A stretch of DNA of 64,000 bases from Desulfovibrio gilichinskyi (lineage in GTDB: Bacteria > Desulfobacterota > Desulfovibrionia > Desulfovibrionales > Desulfovibrionaceae), in the NCBI RefSeq assembly GCF_900177375.1, contig NZ_FWZU01000005.1, forward strand, positions 186,001-250,000. Direction: 5' to 3'. The translations under genes were made by a program, and so were the position numbers. The notes below the pieces were generated by a model that was not told the DNA's origin, did no database searches, and worked only from the letters and a program-made list of their open reading frames with translations. Numbering within the stretch: position 1 is the first letter of the stretch; the number at the start of each line of letters is the position of its first letter. Shown here piece by piece: positions 9,946 through 18,697 of the stretch.

Positions 9946-11400
9946 ATGCTTGATAGCCTATTGCGTGAAAAACATTGTGATTTCATCGGAATTCTAGGCA
10001 ATCCTATGGTGATATCTTCACTCCTCAATCTTCTGCGGGACCGCGAAAACGAAGTGGATGATATTAAATTGGTTGCAGGAGTACTTGTCGACTGTAAAAC
10101 AAACGATTCAAATGCTGAATTTGATATTCCCATATATGAACAGGTTGAGGAAATGCTTAAGTCTCATCCTGAAATAACTATGCTTTTTGAACTTTCAGGT
10201 GACCTTTCACGTGTAAAACTTCTTCGTGAAATTTTGCCTGCACATATATCTCTTGTTGAACTTCCGGCCGCGCGTTTTTTCTTAAAACTGCAAGCCACTG
10301 ATCGTCTATGGATAGCCTGTAAAGTCGACTTAATGCAGACTCAGGCCTTGTTTAAAAACGTGGTTGATCAGCTTCCTGAAGATATTTTGATTGTAGGTTC
10401 TAATGGAATGATCGTGGACTGTAATAAACATTTTTCAAATTTAATCGGGGAAGACACTAGAAACATACGGGGTAACAATCCTTTAAAATATTATAAGTTT
10501 CTTGCAAATGTCTGCCCTATAAAAGATGGGATTATTGATGTTAAGTCCATGGCAAAAGGAAAACTCGAAGAATTGATGTTCTCGGAAGAAGATTCTGAAG
10601 GTAAACTTAATTTTTATAGAATTTATATTTATCCTATCTCCGATGAGCAACGAGGAGAGGTTGTTCAGCTTGTTGTGATGCGCAGAAATATTACTGAAAG
10701 AACTCTTATGGAGCAAAGAGTACGGCAGTCTGAAAGGATGGCTACTGTCGGTGAACTTGCTGCATACGTTGCCCATGAGATTCGTAACCCTCTTGTGGCT
10801 ATGGGGGGATTCGCAAAAGTTTTGATGAATAATACGTCTATTGATCAGGACGGTCATAAAAAAATAGGTATAATTTTTGAAGAGTCTAAGCGTCTGGAGA
10901 CTCTCTTAAAAGAAGTTTTGAGTTTCGTACGGTCACATGAAGGTGAAATAACAGCTTTTAATCTTAATGATGAAGCTGAAAGCGCAGTAAATTTGATGGC
11001 ACTTGAATGTAAAGAAAAAGGGATTGAGCTTGAACTGGATCTTGACTCGCAAAATCCGGCAGGACAAGGCGGGGCTGAACAAGTAAAGCAATGCTTAATT
11101 AATTTGATAATGAATGCCATGGAAGCTATGGATGAAGGTGGGGTGATCCGTGTTGCAACCGGAGTGACCAAAGATAAAGTATGGCTGAAAGTCAGTGACA
11201 ACGGCCCCGGAATTCCGGCCGCAAAGCGCGATTTGGTCTTTGATCCTTTCTATTCTACTAAAATTAATGGAAATGGTTTAGGGTTGCCGATGGTTAAAAA
11301 AATAATGGAAGAGTTCGGAGGCGAAATTGAAATGGTAAGCCGTGAGGGAGAAGGAACAACCGTATCATTGATTTTGCCGCCGCCTCTGACGGTTGCGTAA
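9946..11400 (+). CDS. Soluble PAS-domain sensor histidine kinase
   Basis: Cytoplasmic histidine kinase with no membrane segment. Residues 1-135 form a domain with alternating beta/alpha pattern (IGILGNPMVISSLL..., MLFELSGD) that I cannot assign; it may be Rossmann-like. A PAS domain follows (about 140-250), then HisKA with phospho-acceptor His in AAYVAHEIRNPLVAMGGF, and HATPase with N box (NLIMNAMEAMDEGG), G1 (DNGPGIP) and G2 (GNGLGLPMVKK). GGGAGAG precedes the ATG. No response regulator is adjacent, so it is an orphan kinase here. Divergent from rimO. Confidence 0.88.
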   Translation: MLDSLLREKHCDFIGILGNPMVISSLLNLLRDRENEVDDIKLVAGVLVDCKTNDSNAEFDIPIYEQVEEMLKSHPEITMLFELSGDLSRVKLLREILPAHISLVELPAARFFLKLQATDRLWIACKVDLMQTQALFKNVVDQLPEDILIVGSNGMIVDCNKHFSNLIGEDTRNIRGNNPLKYYKFLANVCPIKDGIIDVKSMAKGKLEELMFSEEDSEGKLNFYRIYIYPISDEQRGEVVQLVVMRRNITERTLMEQRVRQSERMATVGELAAYVAHEIRNPLVAMGGFAKVLMNNTSIDQDGHKKIGIIFEESKRLETLLKEVLSFVRSHEGEITAFNLNDEAESAVNLMALECKEKGIELELDLDSQNPAGQGGAEQVKQCLINLIMNAMEAMDEGGVIRVATGVTKDKVWLKVSDNGPGIPAAKRDLVFDPFYSTKINGNGLGLPMVKKIMEEFGGEIEMVSREGEGTTVSLILPPPLTVA

Positions 11401-11501
11401 AAATCGGCTAACGAGTAATAGTCTCACATCATATTAATGATAAAATGATGGATGCAGATGTTTGCATCTTTAGATTTTAATATATTGCATGGGAGACGGG
11501 T

Positions 11502-12110
11502 TTGAAAACAGTAGTTCTTGCTACCAGTAATAAAGGAAAGATCGCTGAATTTAAAGAGCTTCTTAAAGACTTCGATCTCACAGTGAAAGGTCTTGATGAT
11601 TATCCCGAGATCGGTGAAATCCCTGAACCCGGTGAGACTTTTCTGGAAAATTCCATAATCAAGGCTCAGACTGTCGCTAATATAACAGGTCTTATTGCCG
11701 TTGCTGACGATTCCGGTCTGGAAGTTGATGCACTTGACGGAAGGCCGGGTGTATATTCCGCAAGATACAGCGGAGAAGGTGCAACTCCCGCAAAGAATAA
11801 TTGTAAACTTCTTGAAGAACTTAAAGGTGTGGAGGAAGCAAAACGCACGGCCCGTTTCGTGTGTGTGATGGTTGCCGCCACTCCTGACAATATCCGTATA
11901 CAAAGCCGCGGAGAATGGAACGGGCGTATCGCTTTTGAGCTTTCAGGAGCTGAAGGGTTCGGCTACGATCCGTTATTTTTTGACCCTGAACTCGGCTGCG
12001 TTGCTGCTGAAATGACGCGCGAAACTAAAAATTCACGTTCACACAGAGGCAAGGCTTTAAGATCGCTTATGGCTCAATGGGCTGATTTTCAAAAGAAGGT
12101 CAACGGTTGA
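11502..12110 (+). CDS. rdgB: XTP/dITP diphosphatase (RdgB/HAM1)
   Basis: House-cleaning pyrophosphatase for inosine and xanthosine triphosphates. Starts with TTG at 11502 preceded by GGGAG; this gives the family N-terminus MKTVVLATSNKGKIAEFKEL. Other hallmarks are VADDSGLEVDALDGRPGVYSAR split over residues 65-86 and GFGYDPLFF near 150. 202 residues, typical length. It lies 47 bp upstream of glmS on the same strand. Confidence 0.94.
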   Translation: MKTVVLATSNKGKIAEFKELLKDFDLTVKGLDDYPEIGEIPEPGETFLENSIIKAQTVANITGLIAVADDSGLEVDALDGRPGVYSARYSGEGATPAKNNCKLLEELKGVEEAKRTARFVCVMVAATPDNIRIQSRGEWNGRIAFELSGAEGFGYDPLFFDPELGCVAAEMTRETKNSRSHRGKALRSLMAQWADFQKKVNG

Positions 12111-12157
12111 TAATTTTTTGACCTGCTTACCATAATAATAATCAGGAGAATTTATAT

Positions 12158-13981
12158 ATGTGCGGAATTATAGGATATGCCGGACACCGTCCTGCGGTGC
12201 CTTTGATAGTTGAAGGGTTAAGAAGGCTTGAGTATCGCGGATATGATTCTGCGGGTGTTGCAACTGTACAGAATAAAGAAATTGATCTTGTCCGTGCATC
12301 AGGCAAGCTTGCCGCGCTTGACGAGAAACTGGCTCATATCAATGTAACCAATTCCACTTTCGGAGTCGGGCATACACGCTGGGCCACTCACGGTATTCCT
12401 GTTGAAAAAAATGCTCACCCTCATCTTGATCATGATAAAAAAATAGCCATGATCCATAACGGGATTATTGAGAATTATCAGGAAATTAAAGCAGACCTCC
12501 TTACTAAAGGGTATGAATTCCGCTCTGATACTGATTCAGAAGTTTTGGTGAACCTTATTGCCGAGGGCCGTAAACATACTGAAACCATGCTTAAAGCGAT
12601 TTCGTGGGCTCTTAATCAGGTTGAAGGCGCGTATGCAATTGCGCTTGTCTGTGTTGATGAGCCCGGAATAGTCTATGCCGCCCGTGTTTCCAGCCCGCTG
12701 GTCATGGGTGTCGGAGTCGGTGAAAATTTCGTGGCTTCCGATATTCCTGCATTCCTTCCTTACACTCGCGAAGTTGTTTTCATCGAGGACGGAGAACTGG
12801 TCAAGATTACTTCCGCATCATGGGAGGTCTTCAGGGCTGACACTCTTGAGCCTGTTGAAAAAGAAGTCCGTACTATAAACTGGGATGTTCAGGCCGCGCA
12901 AAAGGGCGGGCATAAACATTTCATGATTAAAGAAATTTTTGAACAGCCTAAAGTCATTTCAGACTGTCTGGCCGGTCGTATCGATACTAATAAGTGTGAA
13001 GTTGTCCTGCCTGAAATTGCAGAGATGGAGCCGCCGGAAAGGTTGCACATCATTGCTTGCGGAACTTCATACCATGCCGGACTCTGGGGTAAAAATCTCA
13101 TTGAACAGTGGGCAAAAATCCCGGTAGATGTCGAAATTGCTTCGGAATTCCGCTATCGCGATCCTATTTTGAGCAAAGGAAGTCTTGCACTTGCGATCAG
13201 TCAGTCCGGCGAAACTGCCGACACCTTGGCAGGTATCAAACTTGCTAAACAAAAAGGTCTGCAGATTCTAGGTCTTTGTAATGTTGTCGGTTCCAGTGTT
13301 GCCCGTGAATCTGATTATATTATGTATACACAGGCCGGTCCTGAGATAAGTGTTGCATCCACCAAGGCCATGTGCAGCCAGCTAACAGCATTGCTTTTGC
13401 TGGCTCTTTACTGGGGAAGACGCAAAGGAACGATTGATGATGAAACCTACAATCGCGCGGTTAAAGATTTACGCAATATTCCTTCAATACTTGACGCAGA
13501 ACTTCCTGCAATGCGCAGTAGGGCAAAAGAACTATGCCGTGAATATTCCGAGGCAAGCAGCTTTTTCTATTTAGGACGCGGGCTATGTTTCCCGCTTGCT
13601 CTTGAAGGAGCTTTGAAGCTTAAGGAAATTTCATATATTCACGCAGAAGGATACGCCGCCGGCGAAATGAAGCACGGTCCAATCGCGTTGATTGATCCTA
13701 ATTTCCCGACATTTGCTTTGGCCTTAAAGGATGATCTGTTTCCTAAAGTGAAATCCAATCTCGTAGAAGTTCAGGCCAGAGGCGGAGAAATTATAGCCCT
13801 CACCAATCCCGGAGTGGAACTTGATGTTGAACACCGCTGGATCCTGCCGGAAGTTTGGGGACCGCTCAATGCGTTCATGGCACTTCCGGCATTACAGCTG
13901 TTTGCATACGAAACAGCTGACTACTTAGGAAAAGATGTTGACCAGCCTCGAAACCTCGCAAAATCCGTAACTGTTGAATAA
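12158..13981 (+). CDS. glmS: Glutamine-fructose-6-phosphate aminotransferase GlmS
   Basis: Makes glucosamine-6-phosphate, the first step to UDP-GlcNAc. 607 residues. Cys2 of CGIIGYAG is the N-terminal glutaminase nucleophile; two SIS isomerase domains follow (ACGTSYHAG; SQSGETADTLA; the EGALKLKEISYIHAE region), ending in KSVTVE. CAGGAG precedes the ATG. The last codons are the sequence that Tn7-type TnsD proteins bind as attTn7, and a Tn7-family element is inserted 23 bp past the stop. The gene is intact, as expected for this safe-harbour insertion. Confidence 0.97.
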   Translation: MCGIIGYAGHRPAVPLIVEGLRRLEYRGYDSAGVATVQNKEIDLVRASGKLAALDEKLAHINVTNSTFGVGHTRWATHGIPVEKNAHPHLDHDKKIAMIHNGIIENYQEIKADLLTKGYEFRSDTDSEVLVNLIAEGRKHTETMLKAISWALNQVEGAYAIALVCVDEPGIVYAARVSSPLVMGVGVGENFVASDIPAFLPYTREVVFIEDGELVKITSASWEVFRADTLEPVEKEVRTINWDVQAAQKGGHKHFMIKEIFEQPKVISDCLAGRIDTNKCEVVLPEIAEMEPPERLHIIACGTSYHAGLWGKNLIEQWAKIPVDVEIASEFRYRDPILSKGSLALAISQSGETADTLAGIKLAKQKGLQILGLCNVVGSSVARESDYIMYTQAGPEISVASTKAMCSQLTALLLLALYWGRRKGTIDDETYNRAVKDLRNIPSILDAELPAMRSRAKELCREYSEASSFFYLGRGLCFPLALEGALKLKEISYIHAEGYAAGEMKHGPIALIDPNFPTFALALKDDLFPKVKSNLVEVQARGGEIIALTNPGVELDVEHRWILPEVWGPLNAFMALPALQLFAYETADYLGKDVDQPRNLAKSVTVE

Positions 13982-13999
13982 CATTGATTAAATTTGTGT

Positions 14000-14004
14000 A
14001 TGGG
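14000..14004. repeat. Target-site duplication, glmS-proximal copy (ATGGG)
   Basis: The five bases immediately before the transposon right end are ATGGG; the same five bases follow the left end at 40267-40271. A 5-bp duplication is the hallmark of Tn7 transposition. The junction is 23 bp after the glmS stop, as in attTn7. Confidence 0.93.
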
Positions 14005-14070
14005 TGTGGGTGAGTAATAAAGATGGAAACTGAGTATTAAAGTTGGAAACCAAGTAATAAAGTTGGAAAC
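14005..14070 (+). repeat. Tn7 right end with three abutting TnsB-type repeats
   Basis: After the terminal TGTGGG come three head-to-tail 20-bp repeats (14011-14030, 14031-14050, 14051-14070), each of the form NNAGTAWTAAAGWTGGAAAC. Tn7 right ends carry overlapping or abutting TnsB sites, left ends carry spaced ones; this arrangement therefore identifies the right end. The repeats also sit where the tnsA promoter should be, which would allow TnsB autoregulation as in Tn7 (inference). Confidence 0.88.
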
Positions 14071-14071
14071 T

Positions 14072-14121
14072 AAAGCCGTTCGTGATACGCTCTATAAAAG
14101 AGTAATCAGGAGCGGCTTTTT
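14072..14121 (+). promoter_or_regulatory. Hairpin in the tnsA leader, terminator-like
   Basis: AAAGCCG (14072-14078) can pair with CGGCTTT (14113-14119), with inner TGAT/ATCA and CTC/GAG pairs, and the stem is followed by T residues and then the tnsA ATG at 14123. The tnsA ribosome binding site (AGGAG) lies in its 3' arm. The fossil copy at 40302-40349 has a different but perfectly paired stem at the same place, so pairing rather than sequence is kept. It could limit read-through from glmS into tns or mask the tnsA start (inference). Confidence 0.6.
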
Positions 14122-14122
14122 T

Positions 14123-14941
14123 ATGGCAAAAATTAAGAGTGAAAAAATTGAATTGAAGTTTCAAAGATGGATCAAAGAGGGACGTGGTACCGGACATGGC
14201 CATGAATATATTCCGTGGATCAAGGTTAGGGATATTTCATCGCGAGGAAGGTCTCATAGAATTTATGGATTTAAATCTCAACGAACGCACCATCTTCTTT
14301 CAGATCTGGAATTAGCCATTTTCTTGTCTCTTGAATGGGGGGAGCACACGGTTGATATCAGGGAGCAGTTTCCATTAAGAAGGGAGGAAACTCTTGAGCT
14401 TGCTGCCGAAGCACGAATAGACCACCCCTCCTTTTGTGGAACCCCTCATTACATGACTTCTGATTTTCTTGTGAATACAAAAAGGGATTCGCTACCGAAG
14501 TTTGTCATACAGGCAAAATATACCAAGGATTTTTCTGATCCAAGAACAGTTGAAAAACTTGAATTAGAAAGACGGTATTGGGTTACAAAGCAAATCCCTT
14601 GGTTTCTTATTACTGAGTTGGAGATCTCTCAGGCTGTTTTTAGCAATATTGAATGGTTGTATCCATCGCAAGGTGACGAAATATCTGCTAAAACGTTGGT
14701 CAAACAGGCTGAAAATTACGCTTATTGTTTTGAACAGGAACCAGATTCAAAGATTATTGACATAACAAAGTCGTTGGATGTCGCATACCAATTACCGAAA
14801 GGAGAGTCTTTATTGGAATTGCGACAACTGTTAGCAAAAAGATTTTTTGTTTTTGATATATCGAAGTCATACCTGAAGCTAAGAGCAAATGAGTTAGAAA
14901 TGGCAGATTTCGATATGTTGCTGGAGGCTGTAAATGTTTAG
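14123..14941 (+). CDS. tnsA: Tn7 transposase subunit TnsA (endonuclease)
   Basis: Restriction-endonuclease-like subunit that cuts the 5' strands at transposon ends, working with TnsB. 272 residues from ATG 14123 (start MAKIKSEKIE, as in Tn7 MAKANSS); an in-frame ATG at 14063 would begin inside the TnsB repeats and is rejected. Catalytic residues fall at E63 (SDLELAIFLSLEWG), D114 (MTSDFLVN) and K132 (FVIQAKY), the same numbers as recalled for Tn7 TnsA. The motif RIKEGRG-like WIKEGRGTGHGHEYIPW is conserved. Overlaps tnsB by 8 bp. Confidence 0.96.
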   Translation: MAKIKSEKIELKFQRWIKEGRGTGHGHEYIPWIKVRDISSRGRSHRIYGFKSQRTHHLLSDLELAIFLSLEWGEHTVDIREQFPLRREETLELAAEARIDHPSFCGTPHYMTSDFLVNTKRDSLPKFVIQAKYTKDFSDPRTVEKLELERRYWVTKQIPWFLITELEISQAVFSNIEWLYPSQGDEISAKTLVKQAENYAYCFEQEPDSKIIDITKSLDVAYQLPKGESLLELRQLLAKRFFVFDISKSYLKLRANELEMADFDMLLEAVNV

Positions 14942-17024
14942 AGTCAATGAGGTCCTCAATTATGGAGGCTTGAAATATAGGGTCTTAGCTCTTGCTGGCG
15001 ATCAAGTTGTCTGGATTTGTATTGATAAAACTTCTGGCATGCCCTCCGCTGTGTACTTGAATGATTTATCAAACTCAATCGAGCAAGGCATGTTGTCCCG
15101 CTCTGAAGATCCTTATGAAGAGTTGGCGTATATTGTTCCAGAGCTAGAGAGTTCCTCATACAATAAGCGTGATAAAAATTATGAACTAATAAAGCCTATT
15201 GTTGTTCATCCTCAGTTTTTTGAGCCTAAGATAAGAGCCGCTTTGATAAAAGGGGTTGTTGCTGAAAATGGAACTATAAAAAAGACCTTGTACAATTTGT
15301 TGCGTCGTTATTGGCAGCGTGGACAAACTCCCAATGCCCTCCTTCCAGATTATAAAAAATCAGGGGCCAAGGGCAAAAAGCGTAAGGCTGTAGGCAAAAA
15401 ACTAGGTAGACCACGGAAGTATACTCCGGGTGTTGGTGTCGGAGTGGATAAACAGGTTGAGCGACTCTTCAGGATAGCTATTGATAGATATCTTTTGAAA
15501 GATAATGGTCTTAGTTTTCCCTATGCGCATAGAAGATTCATGGAGCTTTATAAAAATTATTTCCCTGACACTCCTGAGTCTGAAATTCCGACAAAGTGGC
15601 AGATGCTCCATTTTTATAAACGTGAGTATGGGCAGGTTGAGAAGCTGAAGAAAAGAACCTGTCTCATCGAGTACAATAAGGATAAACGTCCACTAATAGG
15701 AACGGCTAATAGCAACGTGCTCGGTCCGGGGTCTCGTTTTGAAATTGATGCTACAATTGCAGATATATATCTCGTCTCTGACAGCGATAGAGGAAATATT
15801 GTCGGACGCCCAGTGATCTATATGGTGATTGACGTTTTCAGCAGGATGGTTGCAGGGTTTTATGTTGGGTTTGAATCCCCTTCTTATGCGGCTGCGATGC
15901 AAGCTCTTGCTTCTGCCATGACTGATAAAGTTGAATGGTGCAAGCTGTATGGATTAGATATTACCTATGATGATTGGCCTATTGTGGGATTACCTAACGC
16001 AATTCTTGCTGATCGCGGCGAGTTGCTTGGACATCAGATCGAAGCCTTGGAGAGTAGCTTTGGGGTACGGATTGAGAATGCTCCTCCTTATCGAGGCGAT
16101 GCAAAAGGGATTGTTGAACGTAGTTTCCGAACCATACAGTCCGATTTTAAACCTTTTGCTCCTGGTGTTGTAGGGAAGACATTGATCAAGAAACGCGGAG
16201 GAAAGGACTACCGCCTTGAAGCATCTCTTTCTGTCAGTGAATTTAAAAAAATCATCCTTAATTCGGTCTGGTATCACAATAATTTTCATGTTCTTGAAAA
16301 GTATGATCGTAATATTGATATGCCCGTGGATTTAGATATGACCCCATTGTCACTTTGGAACTGGGGAATCCAGCATAGAACCGGACGATTGCGAGCTGCT
16401 TCTGAGGATGCTCTTAGGATAAGTTTGTTGCCCAGAACTAAAGCTACTATTTCTGATTTAGGAATTTCTGTTTTTGGTGTATATTATACATCTCCAGAAA
16501 TAGTTGAAAGTGGGTGGATGCACCGCTCAAAGGACATCCGTAGACCTGTAGGATTGTATGCTGCATATGATCCTGCTTCAGCGGACTGCATCTATCTTTT
16601 TCCTTTCAAAGGGAAGAATGATTACTGGGTCTGTAAGCTGACTACTCGCTCAAGAGAATTTCAAGAGTGTTCTTTTTGGGATGTATGGCAGGTCAAAAAT
16701 GAGCAAAAGCAAGCTGTAGCAGAGAGTAAACTGAAGGCATCGGCGCAAAAAAGGCAGCTTGAAAGTTTAGTAGCTCAAACAATTAAAGAAGCAGGGCGTA
16801 ACGCGCCAGATAAAAGTCATATGAGTAATGCCGCACGCTTACGTGGAATCCAAAGCAATAAGGCTCAAGAAAAAGATAAAGAAAGGGGTATTCAGTTTTA
16901 TAAACCTAAAACGGAGTCGAAAGATATTCCTGCAAAAGTAATTTTATTAGAGGGGAATCGGCAGGAAGAAGATTACAGTTATCCTGATTATATCGATGAA
17001 CTTTTTGATACTGAGGATAGTTAA
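14934..17024 (+). CDS. tnsB: Tn7 transposase subunit TnsB (DDE)
   Basis: DDE integrase-fold transposase that binds the end repeats, cleaves the 3' strands and joins them to target. 696 residues. The triad is D272 (RFEIDATIADIY), D360 (NAILADRGELLG) and E395 (KGIVERSFRTIQ), within one residue of Tn7 TnsB positions as I recall them (273/361/396). An N-terminal DNA-binding region precedes the core, and a beta-barrel and a charged C-terminal tail follow; in Tn7 the tail contacts TnsC. GGAGG precedes the ATG within tnsA. Confidence 0.96.
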   Translation: MFRVNEVLNYGGLKYRVLALAGDQVVWICIDKTSGMPSAVYLNDLSNSIEQGMLSRSEDPYEELAYIVPELESSSYNKRDKNYELIKPIVVHPQFFEPKIRAALIKGVVAENGTIKKTLYNLLRRYWQRGQTPNALLPDYKKSGAKGKKRKAVGKKLGRPRKYTPGVGVGVDKQVERLFRIAIDRYLLKDNGLSFPYAHRRFMELYKNYFPDTPESEIPTKWQMLHFYKREYGQVEKLKKRTCLIEYNKDKRPLIGTANSNVLGPGSRFEIDATIADIYLVSDSDRGNIVGRPVIYMVIDVFSRMVAGFYVGFESPSYAAAMQALASAMTDKVEWCKLYGLDITYDDWPIVGLPNAILADRGELLGHQIEALESSFGVRIENAPPYRGDAKGIVERSFRTIQSDFKPFAPGVVGKTLIKKRGGKDYRLEASLSVSEFKKIILNSVWYHNNFHVLEKYDRNIDMPVDLDMTPLSLWNWGIQHRTGRLRAASEDALRISLLPRTKATISDLGISVFGVYYTSPEIVESGWMHRSKDIRRPVGLYAAYDPASADCIYLFPFKGKNDYWVCKLTTRSREFQECSFWDVWQVKNEQKQAVAESKLKASAQKRQLESLVAQTIKEAGRNAPDKSHMSNAARLRGIQSNKAQEKDKERGIQFYKPKTESKDIPAKVILLEGNRQEEDYSYPDYIDELFDTEDS

Positions 17025-18695
17025 ATGGCACTCCCGGAAAATATGATTAAAGCAGTTTATATCGAGTCAGTTATTCCTAGCTATGTGGGTAATCCTTATA
17101 TTGAAGCGTTGCCTCCTGAAATGACCTTTGAACAGGTTAAGGCAGGACTGATTGGCAAAGTTAAGTTTGATGCTCAAGATATTTTTGTTGATGGTCGTCT
17201 ACGCGCCCATATGATCCCTGCGCTACTCGATGATTTTTTCCAACCTTTATCCGCACATATCAGTCTTGAGCAAAAGCTATCCATAATGATTAGACGTGGG
17301 TACGTTGGTAGGAATCTTAGTGACGGCTCCCGCAACAAGCACATGCAAAATGGTTATGAGAGGATTCTGAGTGGTGATATGGAATCTTTTAGATTCAATC
17401 ATGCCATTTCAACTGCCTCCAGCCTTTTGCTATTAGGGTGTTCTGGAAGTGGAAAAACCACAACTCTCCAGCGCATTCTATCCACATATCCAACAGTAAT
17501 TTTTCATGAAAAATATAATTTAACTCAAGTAGTATACTTGAAAATAGACTGTCCACATGATGGTAGTCTTAAAAGTTTGTGCATTCATTTCTTTCGAGCT
17601 TTAGATAAGGTATTACATACAGATTATGAGACAAAATATGTAAAGAAAAGACATAGTATTGAGACATTGCTCAGCCTTATGTCACATGTGGCCAACCAGT
17701 TTTCGTTGGGTGTTCTGGTAATTGATGAAATTCAGCATCTTAGCATAGGGAGGTCTGGCGGTGTAGACATGATGCTTAATTTCTTCGTTACATTGGTCAA
17801 TACAATTGGTCTGCCTGTAATTTTAGTTGGAACTCCCAAGGCTAGACCCATTTTTGAGAATGATTTGCGCTCGGCTCGGAGGAGCTCAGGTTTTGGGGCC
17901 TTACTTTGGGAGCCTATGGAAAATCCAACGCCTACGATTGATCCTCAGACAGGAGTGCCTTCCAAGACTGCATGGAGAGCATTTACTGATGTTCTATGGA
18001 AGTACCAGTGGTTGCAGAAACGAGATGAGGTGCTAAGTGATGAGGTGCGAGAGTGCTGGTATGACTTGTCTCAGGGCGTTCTCGATATTGTAGTTAAGCT
18101 GTTTGTTCTGGCGCAACTCAGGGCAATTTCCACGAGAACAGAACGGATAACACCTAAACTCTTAGAAAAGGTTTACGAAGAGGAATTCAAGCCTGTTCAC
18201 CCTATGCTGGCGGCTCTTCGGTCTAAAGATCCAGAAAGAATTGCACAATACTCGGACCTGACGTTACCCGGAATAGATAAAAAAATGCTTGAGCTCTCTT
18301 CAGCAATAGCTGACGTGGCAAATAGAGATGATTCCCCCCATGTCATTTATGAAGGGAATGAACAGGCAGAAAGGTTGCATACTCTACTTATCGGCATGGG
18401 GTGTGAGGCTTCACGGGTAATTCCCCTTGTGAAAAAGGTCTTTGTTCAGTCGCCAGAGCTCTCTGTGCGTGAGTTAGTGCCAACTGTTTTGGATTGGTAC
18501 GAATCGGGTAATTATGAACCTGAAAAGGCAAAGCATAAAAGAGCAACGTCTGTTCCTAAGAAAGATTGGAATACATTGGATTCAAGTGACTTACGTTTTA
18601 CTTTTTCACAAGTCGACGGAGATGGCATGTATACGCAGTTGAAAAATGAGTCCCTTATTTTTGATGTGGATTCTTGGCTGCAAGAGGTGATTTAA
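17025..18695 (+). CDS. tnsC: Tn7 AAA+ regulator TnsC
   Basis: ATP-dependent matchmaker joining the TnsAB transposase to TnsD- or TnsE-marked targets and providing target immunity. 556 residues, almost identical in length to Tn7 TnsC. Walker A GCSGSGKTT at about 138-146 and Walker B VLVIDEIQHL with D234/E235. The ATG directly follows the tnsB stop with GAGGA upstream, implying translational coupling. Confidence 0.95.
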   Translation: MALPENMIKAVYIESVIPSYVGNPYIEALPPEMTFEQVKAGLIGKVKFDAQDIFVDGRLRAHMIPALLDDFFQPLSAHISLEQKLSIMIRRGYVGRNLSDGSRNKHMQNGYERILSGDMESFRFNHAISTASSLLLLGCSGSGKTTTLQRILSTYPTVIFHEKYNLTQVVYLKIDCPHDGSLKSLCIHFFRALDKVLHTDYETKYVKKRHSIETLLSLMSHVANQFSLGVLVIDEIQHLSIGRSGGVDMMLNFFVTLVNTIGLPVILVGTPKARPIFENDLRSARRSSGFGALLWEPMENPTPTIDPQTGVPSKTAWRAFTDVLWKYQWLQKRDEVLSDEVRECWYDLSQGVLDIVVKLFVLAQLRAISTRTERITPKLLEKVYEEEFKPVHPMLAALRSKDPERIAQYSDLTLPGIDKKMLELSSAIADVANRDDSPHVIYEGNEQAERLHTLLIGMGCEASRVIPLVKKVFVQSPELSVRELVPTVLDWYESGNYEPEKAKHKRATSVPKKDWNTLDSSDLRFTFSQVDGDGMYTQLKNESLIFDVDSWLQEVI

Positions 18696-18697
18696 TC

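Noticed and set aside
14063-14122. N-terminal extension of tnsA
   Set aside because: The extra 20 codons overlap the last TnsB repeat and the leader hairpin; the ATG at 14123 has an AGGAG and matches the family start.
18674-18697. Extension of tnsD into tnsC
   Set aside because: Eight extra codons inside the tnsC end without a binding site; MLNFPVPY at 18698 matches the TnsD N-terminus.
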